This document shows positions 31,993 to 44,044 of a stretch of DNA of 64,000 nt, one piece after another. The stretch comes from Artemisia argyi (Eukaryota; Streptophyta; Magnoliopsida; Asterales; Asteraceae). The first letter of the stretch is position 1, and each line of letters begins with the position of its first letter. The DNA lies in assembly GCA_030686995.1 (NCBI GenBank), contig CM060707.1, positions 87,654,472 through 87,718,471 on the forward strand. The letters are read 5' to 3'. The translations under genes and the position numbers were made by a program. The notes under the pieces are model-generated. The model saw only the letters and a program-made list of their open reading frames with translations, made no database searches and had not been told where the DNA came from.

Positions 31993-33617
31993 TGTAATAC
32001 CCCGTAATTTACCCAGTCATTAATTAACATTAAACACAAAGTAATTACATTTGAATGTTTAATAAACCACTTATAAGGGTTACATTTTTTTTCTCCGCAA
32101 CGAATTCATACTCATCAACAAATTGTGCAGCACAACTAACAAAAGCCCATATCTATTTCATTTTCTTTATCTACAAATCATACACATGTTCTTATTTTTC
32201 CTTTTGAACCTACCCGACACTGCATTAGTAATGGCTTATGTCCAATGATTATTATTATTATTTTTTTTTCAGTCAATAATTTTGTTTTAATTTTATTTTT
32301 ATATGAACATTCACAAAAACGTATTTCTCGCATCTTTAAACCGAGGTGTCACGAATATATTTAAGTTCAAACAGTACCCGAAATAAAAATACATTTGACA
32401 TTCGTCAAATCTTTTATTTTTCTTTCGCTGAACACATCGAACACCACCACCTTTTGTCACATGCACACACTAGAATTTGTACAAGAAAATGACTTTTGCT
32501 TAAATGGGGTTACGTTGAAACAATACACAATAAAGCGTAGTCAAAACCATCTTAGTTTTTTTTTCTTAGTTTTTTTTTTTTTTTTTTTTTTTTTTTCCTA
32601 TTTCGGTTTGCCGTCCCAAGTGGGTACACAAATCACGTGCTCACTCTTGATAAATACAATGAATATGACAATACGTAGCTTAACAAAAAAGGACACACTT
32701 TTTTTTTTTTTTTCTACATTTGAAAGTGTTGGTCAAACTTGCCATCCATTCCATTTATAACTGTTCGAACAGTTTAGGGACAACACACATTCATTTTATC
32801 AATCCAATTTTACATACAAAAAGGTCCTTATTCAAGTTTGGTGTTTCTATTTCTCCAAGTCGACGCACATCATCAACTTTGTAAGGGTTTTGAGGTTATT
32901 AGTAAACTAGAAGTTAAGCTTGGGTTATAGATTCGTGGGTGCTTGGTATTGATTCTTGGTTCTCCTCCTTTCTCGTTCGAACACTCCACTCTCACACTCA
33001 CTGTAAGCTCCAAAAGCTTTTATACCTTTTGAATTTTTAAACGTTTTCCATATATGTTCATATGTCACCATGTGGAGTTTTGTAAACAAAAAGAGTCATG
33101 CTTACTTCATGTTTCATTTGATGTACATACACATAGTTTGTCTTCATGCATACACATATATACACTCGTTCGAATTGCAAACATCACACAACATTCACAC
33201 GTATATTTAACTTGTTGTGTTTAAAGAACTTGTGTGGAAAAACCTTGCTTTAGCTCGACACTAATAAACCCAAAGAAACTAAAACTAGTGCTCATTTACT
33301 ACACGATCGACGCACTAAATGTTTTTGTCGAGCTATTGAAATTTTGATTCCAAAACGATGAAAGAAACGTAAAAACCTAAGTCTTGGCTCTCGCGACAAG
33401 TGTTTACTCGACTCAAAATGTTAGTTCTGGCTCGTATAGCCTATTTTTCAAGTTGTATAACTTATTTTTGCAAAGCTTATAGCTTAGTATCACACCGGGC
33501 TTTAAAATAAACACAAAACCAAACCATGCACGTTTGTACACTGAGAAGATAAAACAAAATAAAATACAGACTCGTAAGACTATATAAGCTAATCGTTGAA
33601 GTGATTTAACACAAAAG

Positions 33618-33690
33618 ACTAGCTTGTCCAAATGGTTAGGTCGCTTGGTTGTTGAGCTTAAGGTCTGGGGTTCGAGCCCTACACCCGACA
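33618..33690 (+). ncRNA. tRNA-related (SINE-like) sequence, not a functional tRNA
   Basis: An A-box-like TGTCCAAATGGTTAGG and a canonical B box GGTTCGAGCCC (33669-33679) occur at tRNA-like spacing, followed by a T-rich tail. The segment AGGTCTGGGGTTCGA also occurs on the minus strand near 44073-44087. Stems could not be completed as a full cloverleaf, so a SINE head or tRNA relic is more likely. Confidence 0.4.
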
Positions 33691-34332
33691 CTTTTGTTTT
33701 TATTTATTTTTGACAATTTTTTTTACAAATGGTACTTAAACTATTTGGGGTTGGTTAATATCTTTTCAATACAATTAATACTAAACCTTTTAATTAGTTA
33801 GACTATTATATAAACTATATTTTGACATGGGATATTTTTGTGGTAATTGATTTCTAACGGGAAACTAATATTACGATCAGGTCATGCCCGATTTGTGTCA
33901 AATTCTTATACTTCACTAATTTTCCCAAACTCAATCAAACTACAAAACTAGAGTTATTTATAACCAAAAATATTATGAATATTTTCTAACTTATCATCCA
34001 TTAACTTTAGATAAATATAAACACATTTATATTTACATAAATCTTATCATGAAATATTGTTAATCTTATCATGAAATATTGTATATATATCTACTTGTCC
34101 GCTACATCCAAGAGCCAATACTTACAAACACTTAGAAACTGTTTTCAAACTTAAATGCCGCCACACAAGCAACAATAACACAAACACTCTAAAACTTTTA
34201 AACATATCTAAACTTCATCGAGTCTTAAACCTGGAACTGTAAACTAAACTTGCCATACTAATCTAGGTTACGTGTCGGTGCCGCACACTATCACTCGTTG
34301 ACTTTACTCTATTCAGACTGCTATTTGCTAAG

Positions 34333-35073
34333 GTGAGTCATAGCCCCTCTTTTATCTATTTCGAACTCTTTGGGGGAGATACATGCTCGTTTATCTTAAA
34401 CACTTTACTCGTTTATCTTAAACATTTTACTCGATTTATGAAACACTCTATTTGTTTATTGCAACATATTAAATGCTACGAACCTGAACATAAGTATTTC
34501 TCAGTATGCTATCCTGATTGATATTGCCTAAGTTACCGCTTCTGCCAAAAGTCCCTCATATCATGACCCATTAATCACTTGCGAGTGAACGCGAATATAG
34601 TGAATAGATCTATTGGAGGTTGACAGCTCATTTGAGCTAGCCAGATAGATAGCCTTCGTGCTAGCCGGATTGATAGTCAAATGCACTTTATTTGAGAACT
34701 ACTAGGAAACTGGAAAGCTCCTATTACCCGAGGGCCCTATTACCTGCATCACATTATTATGTGTAGGCTTCTATCCCATAAGATTTTTATATATCTCTTA
34801 TGGTAGCATAACAGTGTTAAAGTTTGAGTATCATGAGGCTTAAGGCAATATCCTACACTACAATGCTATTGTTTCACTACTACTTGGCTTGTGTTCAGAT
34901 GTTTTATACAAATACTATGGAAAATCAAGCAAACTATGGGCGTATAACAACGTAGCCCATGATTCATTTTGTTGCAATTATCTCACAAACTCAAAACTTG
35001 TTCAATCACTGTTTTATATAAACTCTATGAACTCACCAACCTTTGCGTTGACACTTTTTAGCATGTATTTCAG
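34333..35073 (+). other. Putative LTR intron in the 31993 solo LTR
   Basis: Donor TAAG/GTGAGTCATAG at 34333, branch-like GTTGAC near 35046-35051, and acceptor TATTTCAG ending at 35073; 741 nt. Positions correspond to those in the other LTRs of this group. Confidence 0.45.
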
Positions 35074-35340
35074 GTGACAACTTACTCTTGGAGGCGCTTG
35101 GCAAATGGCATGGCATGGTCATAGATGACTCTGATAATCATTTGGGACCGCTTAAATACTCTTATGGACCTATATTTTCGCACTATTTTTGACAGATTTA
35201 AACAAAGTACTTTTTGACGATGAAATTTCTTCTAATCGATTTGAGGTAAAAACCATTCTTTATACTTTGTGTTATGATATCAATCGGGTAGCACCCCAGT
35301 AACATATGCTTCCGCTGGACCCGATTTTGGGGGTGTTACA

Positions 35341-35448
35341 CTACGTTAGGAAGTTTCTTAGGGCTCTACATCCCAAATGGAGAGCCAAGGTCACCGCAAT
35401 TGAAGAATCAAAGAACTTGGCGACATTGTCACTTGATGAACTTATACG
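35341..35448 (+). pseudogene. gag: Copia gag continuation after the solo LTR
   Basis: The frame resumes directly after the CTACG duplication with a copia Gag motif ([17 protein letters not shown]) equivalent to the minus-strand copy near 20570. Copia similarity ends within LDELI at about 35448, where Athila-like LTR sequence begins. Confidence 0.8.
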
Positions 35449-38400
35449 GCCCAGATGAGTTTCAAGCATCCAAGGGACTAGAATTAAAGTGGGAAAAGCA
35501 GAGAAAGTCTCTAGGGTCTATAAAAATCAAAAAGACAGAAGAATAGAGAGGCAATTAGATTAGTGTAGTTTTTAGTTATGTCATATTAGTATAGCTTTTA
35601 CCATTTAAGTTGTAAGTTTTTTTTCTTATGTAATTTCAATTACTTCTGTAATCAAAACCTGTTCCACTCTTTTAATTCAAGTTTGCTTGTGAAAAATTCA
35701 ATTTTGACATATTTAAGTGAAAGTGACAAATTCATTTAAATTTGTTAAAAAGTTGTTGTTTCCCATTTGTTTAAGCTTATTTATCTTAGTTATAAGCATC
35801 CTTAAGTTTCTAATCAATCAAAGCAAGTGTAATTTCAGAAATTTAAAAATACAAAAAAAAATTAGAATAAAAAAAAAAAAAAAAATCAGTTTCATTGATG
35901 AAGAAGGCAAGGAGCAAAGTTCATACTGGATTGCTTTGGTTTAGTGCTCATGGAAGGTATTAGGATAAGATTTGAACTCTTGGATCATGTGTTTCTGAGC
36001 TTGGATTAACTGTGAGCAACCTTCTTAAAATTTAGTTTATCACTGTAGTAGTGTTCTTAGGTGCTTGTTACTGATTTTCTTTGCTTAACTTATGTTTCTA
36101 GTTGTTAGTTAGTCATGATTTAGTGTAGCTTCTGTAGTTTTGTTAGCCTTTGGATTAACATCCTCTTTCACTGTCCAAATTAGCTTAGACTGCATCTAGG
36201 TAATTTAGTTGTTCTTGGTTGTTCTTTCCTGATTATTTATCTTTAATATCAGTTTAGGGATAGGATTTGATCATTAGTTTAGGTCTTGTAAGCATAAAAC
36301 TACAAAACCTAGTGTAACTAGTCAATTAAAGGGGTGTTTGGTTCTAGAGTAATCCCCTTGTTCCCTTAGGTTTTTGTTGTTGTTTGTGTTTGAAACATGT
36401 TTACCTAAGTCACATTAGGTTAATGGAACCAATAAACTAAGTCTCCATTCATCAAAAAGTCAAAAACCTACTTAATCTCCCCCACAGTTAACTGTGAGGG
36501 AATTTGAGATCCACAAACCCTTCACATTAGTTTATAACTGGTATCTTTAGCTTAGAATAGTTTTAACATTGCTTATTACATGTTTCTTAACCAGTAATGA
36601 TCAACCAAACTTGCCCAAAGTCAACTTTCTATGTTTATCAAAAAAGTCAAGTTTAATTTGTGTAGAAATCCAAAAATTGGGTGAATTATTGTGAATTTTG
36701 TGTGGTGTTTTAGGACTTGTGATTTTTAGAATAAGTAGTCTCCTAGCTTAATTTTTAAGTTCCATTGTCATTGTATTTTTGTGAATTTTCTTGTGAACCC
36801 CACATTGGCTCAAACTCGCTTGTAGGGGAAGTAACCTCCCCTGCTGCAGCAACTGTCTCCAACACCACCACTTTGGTGGCTCATCCTGGCTACCTCAGTG
36901 GGTCCCACAGGCCCAAGTTAGGTTCTTTCAACCCCCCTCCTAGCCACCTTCAAGGTTTGAGCAAGCCACTGAGCTTAATTTCCCTGGGACCCACTTGAAT
37001 TCATCCATAATCTCTGTCCCATTTTCAATGTTCAAATAAGAAAGTGAAATTGCTTATTGTGGTTCATGGGCTTATCCTGTGAGCTTATTTGTTATATTCT
37101 TGCTTAATTATGTCCAAACAACCTATTTGAATCAGAATCCACCCTTGTGGACCCCACATAAGCTAATTTGAGCTAATTTTCTTGTTTGGTCAACCAAAGT
37201 CAACTGTGCAAGCTTTTAAGCTTTCATTTGGCTTATTTTTAAGTTCTGAAAATATTGTCTTCATAAAAGTTTCATGTTTTAACTATTTAAAAAGATTTGT
37301 AAAAGAAAAATCAAGAAAAACCTATTTTAAAATAAGTGATAGTTTCTATTTAATTTAATTTATCCTTTTAATTTTCCGTTTTAGATTTTTATTAAGTAAC
37401 TTGCAATTTTATATTTTTCTTAATTTTCATTTATCTTTAAGTACTTTCAGTAATTGTTTCAGATTTTTATATGGTCATTTAGTATTGATTAGATTTAATA
37501 TTAGTTTTATTATTAATTAATTAATATTTAAGTATTAAATAAAAAAATTAGTTTTTATAAAGTAATACCTAGTTTTTATATTTTTTCTAGCTTTTATATG
37601 TTATAAAGTAATTTTAGAAGTTTTTCTAGAATTTTTACTGTTCATCTTCTAGTTTTTATAATTTAAATAGTTTAATTAGTAATTGATTAATAATTAGAAT
37701 AATAATTAGTAAAATAGTCTAAAAATATATAAAACAAACTTTTTATAATTTTTTAAGATTCCTTTGATGGTTAATTAGGTTTGTAAAATTTTTCTTAATT
37801 TTCTAAGTCTTTTTAGTATTTTTAATAATTCAAATTAATTTAATTAGGTAATTAATATTAAATTAGTAATTAATTAATATAAAAAAGACAAAAAAACAAA
37901 AAGACATATTTTTAGTTTTAAAATTTGTTTTTAGTTCTGTTATAATTTTAGAAATTTAATTTTCACTTTTCTAGTATTAAAATAATAGTATATTGTATTT
38001 AAGTTATTTAAATATTAATAATTAGTATTAAATAGTATTTAAGTAATATTAAATAATTACTTAGTGTAAAAAATTTATTTTCTTTTTCTAAAAATTTTCT
38101 TTTATCCTTAGGTTTGTAAAAAAGTCATTTTCACCCCCTGTGGGTTTTCAGATTTCAGTTTTCACTTTTCATTTCGTACGTTCGCGTAAATTTAAACTGA
38201 ACGTACACGTTTTTAGACTTAAAACGTTTCTGGTTTGTCTGATTTCACAGTCTTGTTAATATAACTTATTTAAGCTATTTCCTTGTAGATTCCTTAATTT
38301 AATCAATCACAAATTCCTTACCTTTCTGTCCAAATTCACCTGATCACAAACCCGTTTTTATACCATCACACCTCGTCGGGACATAACGACCCGGGAAAAC

Positions 38401-38490
38401 CCTATACTTCCACGGAGATTGACTCTAAGGAGTTTAACTTTATTGACTACATCCGTGGTTGACTTTAGTTGACTGCTTTTGCCTCAATCA
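35449..38490 (+). repeat. 5'-truncated 5' LTR of element B
   Basis: Begins without a TG terminus. TATA-like TCTATAAAAA lies at about 35517, followed by a long T/A-rich leader. The end CACCTCGTCGGG...ACGACCCGGGAAAA...CAATCA is shared in part with the end of the LTR of element C. The last bases ATCA at 38487-38490 pair with the TGAT start seen at 40781. No gene is supported; the frame at 36765-36998 is part of the LTR. Confidence 0.65.
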
Positions 38491-38495
38491 AATTT

Positions 38496-38513
38496 TGGCG
38501 CCGTTGCCGGGGA
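38496..38513 (+). other. Primer-binding site of element B, Asp-tRNA
   Basis: TGGCGCCGTTGCCGGGGA, fully complementary to the plant tRNA-Asp 3' end as I know it, 5 nt after the LTR terminus. Confidence 0.88.
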
Positions 38514-38660
38514 GGTTGTGCGCGTTATTCTAAACGGTTTTGCGTATTAGTGAATCGAGATATACACTCATTGTATATTTACCCATCCTTGTTCATATTT
38601 TCTTATTATTATCATATAAAAACAAAACGGTTCACGAAAACATTTTAAAATCAGTTTTCA

Positions 38661-40331
38661 ATGAACACAAAAACACAAAAAGACTTTTCTTTCTTACAAA
38701 ATGTTTTCCAAAAACCACAAAAATATCCATCTTTATCCTCCTACCTTTTTGATTCTTTATCCCTACCCCACTATACACATTTGATTCTTTCTATGTCTCA
38801 TCCACACATTCTGATTTGTGAATGGTGTGGTAGTCCTCATAATGGTGGTAATTGCCCCAGCTGTGGCATGGTAGAGTCAGGAAACGGGTCTGTCTATAAC
38901 CAGAATCCCTATTCCTACCATGACACCACTGATTCATTCCATCAGCTACCACACCATGAGACTCAGCAGTTTTACTGTTGTGAGTACTGTGGTCGTTCAC
39001 ACTACAGTTCTGATTGTCAATCAGGAAGCACGCTTGTCTATGAGCAGTTTCCTGATAACAATTATGACTCTAGCACATACGACTCACAGCCACATCATTT
39101 TTACTATTGTGAGTACTGTGGAGGTCCACACTTCAGCTCCAATTGTCAAACAAGGAATCCATTTCCTTGTAACAATTTTGACACATCGTATTATGACGAA
39201 CCTCCATCTCAGCCAATTCCTCAAAGTCTTCTCCTTGATCTTTTGGATTTAGTGAAAGACTTGAAAGGAATAACACATACCCCAGATAATCCAAAACAAA
39301 AATCGATGGAAGAATTGTTAGCTGACGAACAGGATGCTAAAATAAATTCCCAAGATGCTTATGAAAGATCCATTAGGGAATCAATTGCAAAAGAAAAAGC
39401 AGCCAGATCTAGCTCTCGATTCCGTTTCATTCCTGATGATAGTGATGATGAAGATACACTTGATATTCTTCAATTTTATAAAGATTCATCAGATGAAATT
39501 TCATCAGTTGAGATTCCATCTCAACCCACTGTTATCACACCTGAGGTTCACACTCACTCTCTAAGCATGGGGGACGAGCATCTTGACACTGTTCCTGAAA
39601 AGGAATCGGACGAATTCATAAAGTCTAGTGTTGAGAACCTTGTCCCAATCCCAAGAGAGTCACAGGGAATTCTTGATCATATGTGTGATATCCCTCCTCC
39701 TCTTGTCTTCCCAACTAATCATGTTGAGATATTCTCCGATTCTACTTGTGACGATTCATTATCTTGTGGAGACATCGTTTTTATGGAAGAATTACCTTCT
39801 AAGCTAGTTAGCTTAGAAGAAGAGAATGATGAGATTGACACTGAAATCAAGAATGAAGCACTTCGTGCAACCTTATTGAATGTCGATCTCCTCATTTCTA
39901 AAATCGAGGCTTTCAATATGAAACCTATTTCATCTCCTATCCCGATTAAGGATAGTGACATTTTCTCCGATGATCCTATTTCGGAGTTTGAAGCCTTTAC
40001 TTTTGATCATATGGGAGAGAAGATTAGTGGCAGTACCACTTCTCATTCTCAAATTTCTCTCCCCTAATATGATTCATTCACCTTTGAGGAGTTCTCCGGT
40101 GAACTCACTCATATCATATCTCCACCGGAGTATGATAACTTTTACTTTGATCTAGACAAAGATGATATTTGTGTTCCGGAGGGAAATATTCTCAACCTTG
40201 AGAATTTGCTTGGTATTCTAGCGAATTTTATCAGATTTTACCTTCTAGTACCCCCGTTTTTGGCAAAAAAATTTAAAAAATTTTCACTTGTGCTTCAAAA
40301 TTTTTTGTGGTTATTAATCCGTCATGTCTAA
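38661..40331 (+). pseudogene. Zinc-knuckle ORF of element B, one in-frame stop
   Basis: One frame runs from an ATG at 38661 (a second ATG at 38793 directly precedes the conserved part) to 40329-40331, broken only by TAA at 40065-40067. Three CX2CX3HX4C zinc knuckles follow one another: CEWCGSPHNGGNC, CEYCGRSHYSSDC and CEYCGGPHFSSNC, separated by about 40 residues rich in Tyr, Ser, Gln and Asp. An acidic Ser/Glu/Asp-rich region makes up the rest. No capsid-like Gag domain is visible. The knuckle spacing equals that in the Gag of elements A and C, so it may be an RNA-binding protein derived from Gag. Function unknown. Confidence 0.65.
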
Positions 40332-40340
40332 ACGACAAAA

Positions 40341-40745
40341 GGATTGGCTAATCCAGGAACAAACGGCTCTTGGTAAAGATATATCAAATCCGTTGACGGC
40401 TTACAATTTGACCAAAATTGTATGGTATCTCAACTCGCCATATCCTAAAAAGTGTAAGAGTTAGCTAGCCCGCAAGATTATGGCTTGTGGTAAAGGCAGT
40501 GGAAAACCATAATTGGTAATAAACTCACCAAGATGATGACTAAATTCCATCAAGAGTTGGCTAGTCCAGAAGCAAACGGCTTCTGGTAAAGACAAATCAA
40601 ATCCGTTGACAGCTGGTGGTTTGCTCAAAATCACATGGTTATCAGGTGGACCATAGTTCTTACTTGAACTGAAACATTTTGCTACTCCAAAAGTAATGGC
40701 TTTTGGTAAAGAGATTAAAATCCATTAAATTTTCAAAACAGTTTA
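40341..40745 (+). repeat. Degenerate tandem repeat of about 110 bp, four copies
   Basis: Units near 40341, 40456, 40553 and 40674 share GGCTAGTCCAGAAGCAAACG and CTTCTGGTAAAGA. It lies between the ORF and the polypurine tract of element B. Confidence 0.75.
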
Positions 40746-40768
40746 TTGCTAGGGACTAGCAATATTTT

Positions 40769-40780
40769 AGTGTGGGGGAT
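40769..40780 (+). other. Polypurine tract of element B
   Basis: AGTGTGGGGGAT directly precedes the LTR start TGATGAGTGC at 40781. Confidence 0.65.
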
Positions 40781-41286
40781 TGATGAGTGCTCAAACACTC
40801 ATCATTTTTGGTCAAATCTGAGTTGCAAAACATTTAAAAACACTAAAAAACGCATCAAAATACTGAAAATATTCCAAAATTGTGTTTTATATGTTTTAGA
40901 TGCAAAATGAGTAAAAACAGATGAAAACCGTACAAAGTTTGCATAATTGGCAGTTTCAGTCCCCTAACTTTCAAAAATTGGCAAAAATAGTCCCTGAGTA
41001 CTTTTTGGAAAGAAAAATCACCAAAGGTCCTTTTGAAATCATAAGTTGTCATATTTAGTCCTTTGGTGAAAATTTCAAAAGTTTTGAGAAATTACAAGTT
41101 TAGTCCCCGGAGTTTCACTTTTTTACAGAATTGGTCCCTGGCGGGAAATTTTTGGAAGAAAAATCAATTTTTGTCTTGTGGTTACTTATTTTGGCAAGTT
41201 TAGTCCTTGGATTGAAAGTTTGGTGAAATTGCAAGTTTAGTCCCTGGATTTTGGAAAATGGCAAGAATAGTCCTTGGATTATTCAT
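40781..41286 (+). repeat. Start of the 3' LTR of element B, cut by element C
   Basis: It starts TGATGAGTGCTCAAACACTC and is clearly similar over its length to the LTR start of element C at 41287 (both contain CTCATCATTTTT, CAGTTTCAGTCCCC and repeated AGTCCCTGG). It breaks off where the second LTR start appears, so element C probably inserted here. The 5 bp before it are TTCAT. Confidence 0.7.
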
Positions 41287-41850
41287 TGATAAGTGCGTAA
41301 ATACTCATCATTTTTAGTCAAATTTAAGCTGCAAAACAATAAAAAACACTCAAAAACGCACCAAAATAAGAAGAAAATCCCAAAGATCATATTTTATATG
41401 TTTCTGATGCAAAACGAGTGAAAACAAACGAAAAACGAACAGAATTTGCATATTTGGCAGTTTCAGTCCCCCAACTTTCAAAGTTTTACAAAACTAGTCC
41501 CTGGTCAGTCATTTTAATGAAAAGTCAACCCAAGCTCTTTAAAAGTCAAAATGAATCACAAATGATCTTTGGGTAAAATGTTTTCAAAAGATTTCAAGTT
41601 AAACCTTTGAAATTTCACAATTGGTATGTTTAGCCCCTAGACGTTCAAAAATGACAATTTTGGTCCCTTGTGTTTTCAAAATTGGAAAAATAACTTTCAA
41701 AGTCCTTGTAATATTAATATTTTACAGGAATGGCCCTTTGAAGGAGTTTGGAAAAAAGGCAGAAGTGGTCCTCAAGTTTCAGCAAATGTGCAACATTGGT
41801 CCTTGTGGTTTCATAGTTAACATGACAAACGGACCCTTGTTATTACTAGC
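40960..41850 (+). repeat. AGTCCCTGG-type irregular minisatellite in Athila-like LTRs
   Basis: The motif WTAGTCCYTGG, with spacers of about 30-45 bp rich in AAATTTCAAAA and GGCAAG, recurs more than ten times across both LTR starts. The whole tract is non-coding. Confidence 0.7.
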
Positions 41851-43964
41851 CTAAAAACCAACCCATGGCCCAGTTACATATCTAATCTCATCATTGGCCC
41901 AAAACCTCACCATGGCCCAAAAAATAACAAACCCTAAAACGATTTAATAAAAACATTTACCCCTTTTTTCTTTGACCAAATCTGATGAATAAAAAAAACC
42001 TTCTTCCCCAAAACCTCACCCCGTGACCTGCTAACATACAAACCCCCATCACCATCTCCCCCATCAACATCTCCCTTTGTCCTCAAATCCACTCCCCAAT
42101 CCCACTAATCCCACTCAAACTTGTACCTAACACCCATATCCATTCACAGAAAGACATGCTGGCAATCCACCTCTCAATTGGGCGCCAAAACTTGATTAAA
42201 GGTTGTGATGAATCCAAACCCAATCCAATGGCTGAGGTTGACCAAGAAAAGCACAAACATGGCTGAGGTTGTTTTTCACTCAGAGAAGAAGCACATTTGA
42301 TGAAGATAAAAGAAGCTCATGTGAAACCCTTGAAGAAGTAGTATAAATAGGTCGTGTTGTAAGCCTTAAGAGGCATCTCTTATCTTTCTATCTTTTATGT
42401 TTTTAAAATTTAGTTTACAAATGTATTCTGCTATTCTCAGTTTAATGAAAGTTATTCAGTTTAATGAAATCCCTTTTAAGTTAAAATCCAATTTCGTATT
42501 TTATTTCTTGTATTCTCTTTAAATTATGTTACTTCATGGTATTGAATGTTTTTAAAGTTATTTAAAATTATTGAGAGTTAAAGAAAAGAAAAGAATCAGG
42601 AAAGAAAAGAAGAAAAAAAAAAGGAGAGAAAATAAGAAAGATTGAGGAAAGAAGAAAGTAGCAGAAGCAGATATGGGAATTGGTTTAGTACTCCATGGGG
42701 AGTTTAGGGATGTAATTTGGGTACTGTTTCATAAGCTGTGGAAGAAATTGTGAGTTTTTATCTTCATGATCTGTGTTCATACTTGTGTTATGTTTGAATC
42801 ATGCTTAGTGTAAGATAACTTGTTAGTTTTAATAGTTTTGATCTTAATCAGCCCTTAAATTAAATGAATCAGTCTTTAATTTGGGTGTTTGGAACCTTAC
42901 TCACTTGGAATTGTTGAAGTCCCTGTCTAATATAACTAGTCTAGATAGTCTTCATAGGTTCAGTTAACTTGGGTAAGTCTAGAAAATCAGTAGGTAATTT
43001 AGTCAAAATCTGCCTTGTAACCCATAAAAGTGTTGAGTTCACTCATATTGGTTAACTAGTGGTGAATTAACATGTCTGCAGTTAGTTAGAATTAATCAAA
43101 AAGTTAGGAGAGATGAAATTGGAGTTAAATCCATAAGTCCATCAGGTTTGTATGAGCATTTTTAGGATTTATTGTTGAAAGGAATTAAGTTTGGATTATT
43201 GGATTTAGTAGTATAGCAGCCTGAGTTTGAATTAGAAAGAAAAAGTCAGTTTGGAACTAATCTGTTGGTTTAAAATCAATCATCTAGAAAACCTTTTGAT
43301 GCCGAACCTGCCCTGAACCCAGCATCCTAGTCTCTGACCCATTTTCCGTGTGATATTATCTTGGTCAATATATGAACCATAGGCTTGATTTTTGGTGCTT
43401 TGAGAAATCTGTTAGGGTGTCGCATTAGAATTGTAATTTGTTTGGTTCTGTCAGTTTGTTCTCGGCTCATGTTTCCCCCTCAAAGCTGACCCTTTAGGAC
43501 TGTTGTCACAATTGCATCAGTTCACATTTAAGCTTTTTGATTCGTTATTATTAAACCTGTTGTTGTTTCTTGTTGTTGGTATAATTGCTATTAATTCATT
43601 CGATAGATTAGGCTCATTTGTAATCTGGTGTTCAACTTCCCATTTGAGTTTGTTGATTATTTTTGTTTCTTAACTACTGCTACTTTGTTCTTTATGGTTG
43701 ATCATTTTGATCTTGTTGTTATTATCTGTTGTTGCTATTCATCGTGTTGTTTGGGTGATACAAGCAATAAGCTTGTGTAAGTTTATTTGGCTTAGTTAAT
43801 TGGCTGGGCAGTCTCAAAAAGAAAAAGAAAGGAACAAAAGCTTTTTGAAAACTATGGGCTTGAATCTGATTTGAAATCAAGGAACTGTTAAGGAGTTGTT
43901 AATCGAAATCTGCTTCCAAAAAGTGGGTTTGCTTGTGTTTGTGTTTGTAAGACGTAAAGAAAAG

Positions 43965-43968
<4 letters not shown>

Positions 43969-44041
<73 letters not shown>
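43969..44041. repeat. (TA)n microsatellite
   Basis: About 36 uninterrupted TA units. ORFs rich in Tyr/Ile across it are artefacts. Confidence 0.97.

Positions 44042-44044
<3 letters not shown>

Larger units (their letters stand above)
31993..35340 (+). mobile_element. Solo LTR, 3348 bp, duplication CTACG
   Basis: It starts TGTAATACCCCG and ends GGGGGTGTTACA. CTACG flanks it at 31988-31992 and 35341-35345. Its 3' third matches the LTR cassette of the triple array (GGTGAGTCATAGCCCC, CTCACCAACCTTTGCGTTGAC, ATGGCATGGTCATAGA, TTCCGCTGGACCCGAT), but the first 2 kb differ. TATTTATAAC-like promoter at about 32750. It inserted into a copia gag frame, and its internal region was lost by recombination. 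Confidence 0.9.
30075..35448 (+). mobile_element. Truncated Ty1/copia element, plus strand
   Basis: It consists of a 5' LTR (30075-31418), a primer site (31421-31432) and the N-terminal half of gag, which is split by a solo LTR. Copia sequence stops at about 35448, inside gag, and is joined directly to an Athila-like LTR, so protease, integrase, RT and the 3' LTR are missing. It is a close relative of the minus-strand copia element at 5921-22414. Confidence 0.82.
35449..41286 (+). mobile_element. Element B: non-autonomous Athila-like retrotransposon
   Basis: Order: 5'-truncated LTR (to 38490), Asp-tRNA primer site (38496-38513), one ORF with three zinc knuckles (38661-40331), a tandem repeat (40341-40745), a purine-rich tract (40769-40780) and the start of a 3' LTR (40781-41286). 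There the related element C begins. No protease, RT, RNase H or integrase is present. The 5' LTR lacks its U3 start, joined to copia at about 35448. Confidence 0.75.

Noticed and set aside
33618..33690. Functional tRNA gene
   Set aside because: The B box is good, but I could not form all cloverleaf stems, and the sequence lies inside an LTR with a T-rich tail.
36765..36998. 77-residue ORF in the 35.4-38.5 kb segment
   Set aside because: Lies in LTR sequence of element B; composition is Pro/Ser-rich, but no homologous frame exists in the related LTR of C.
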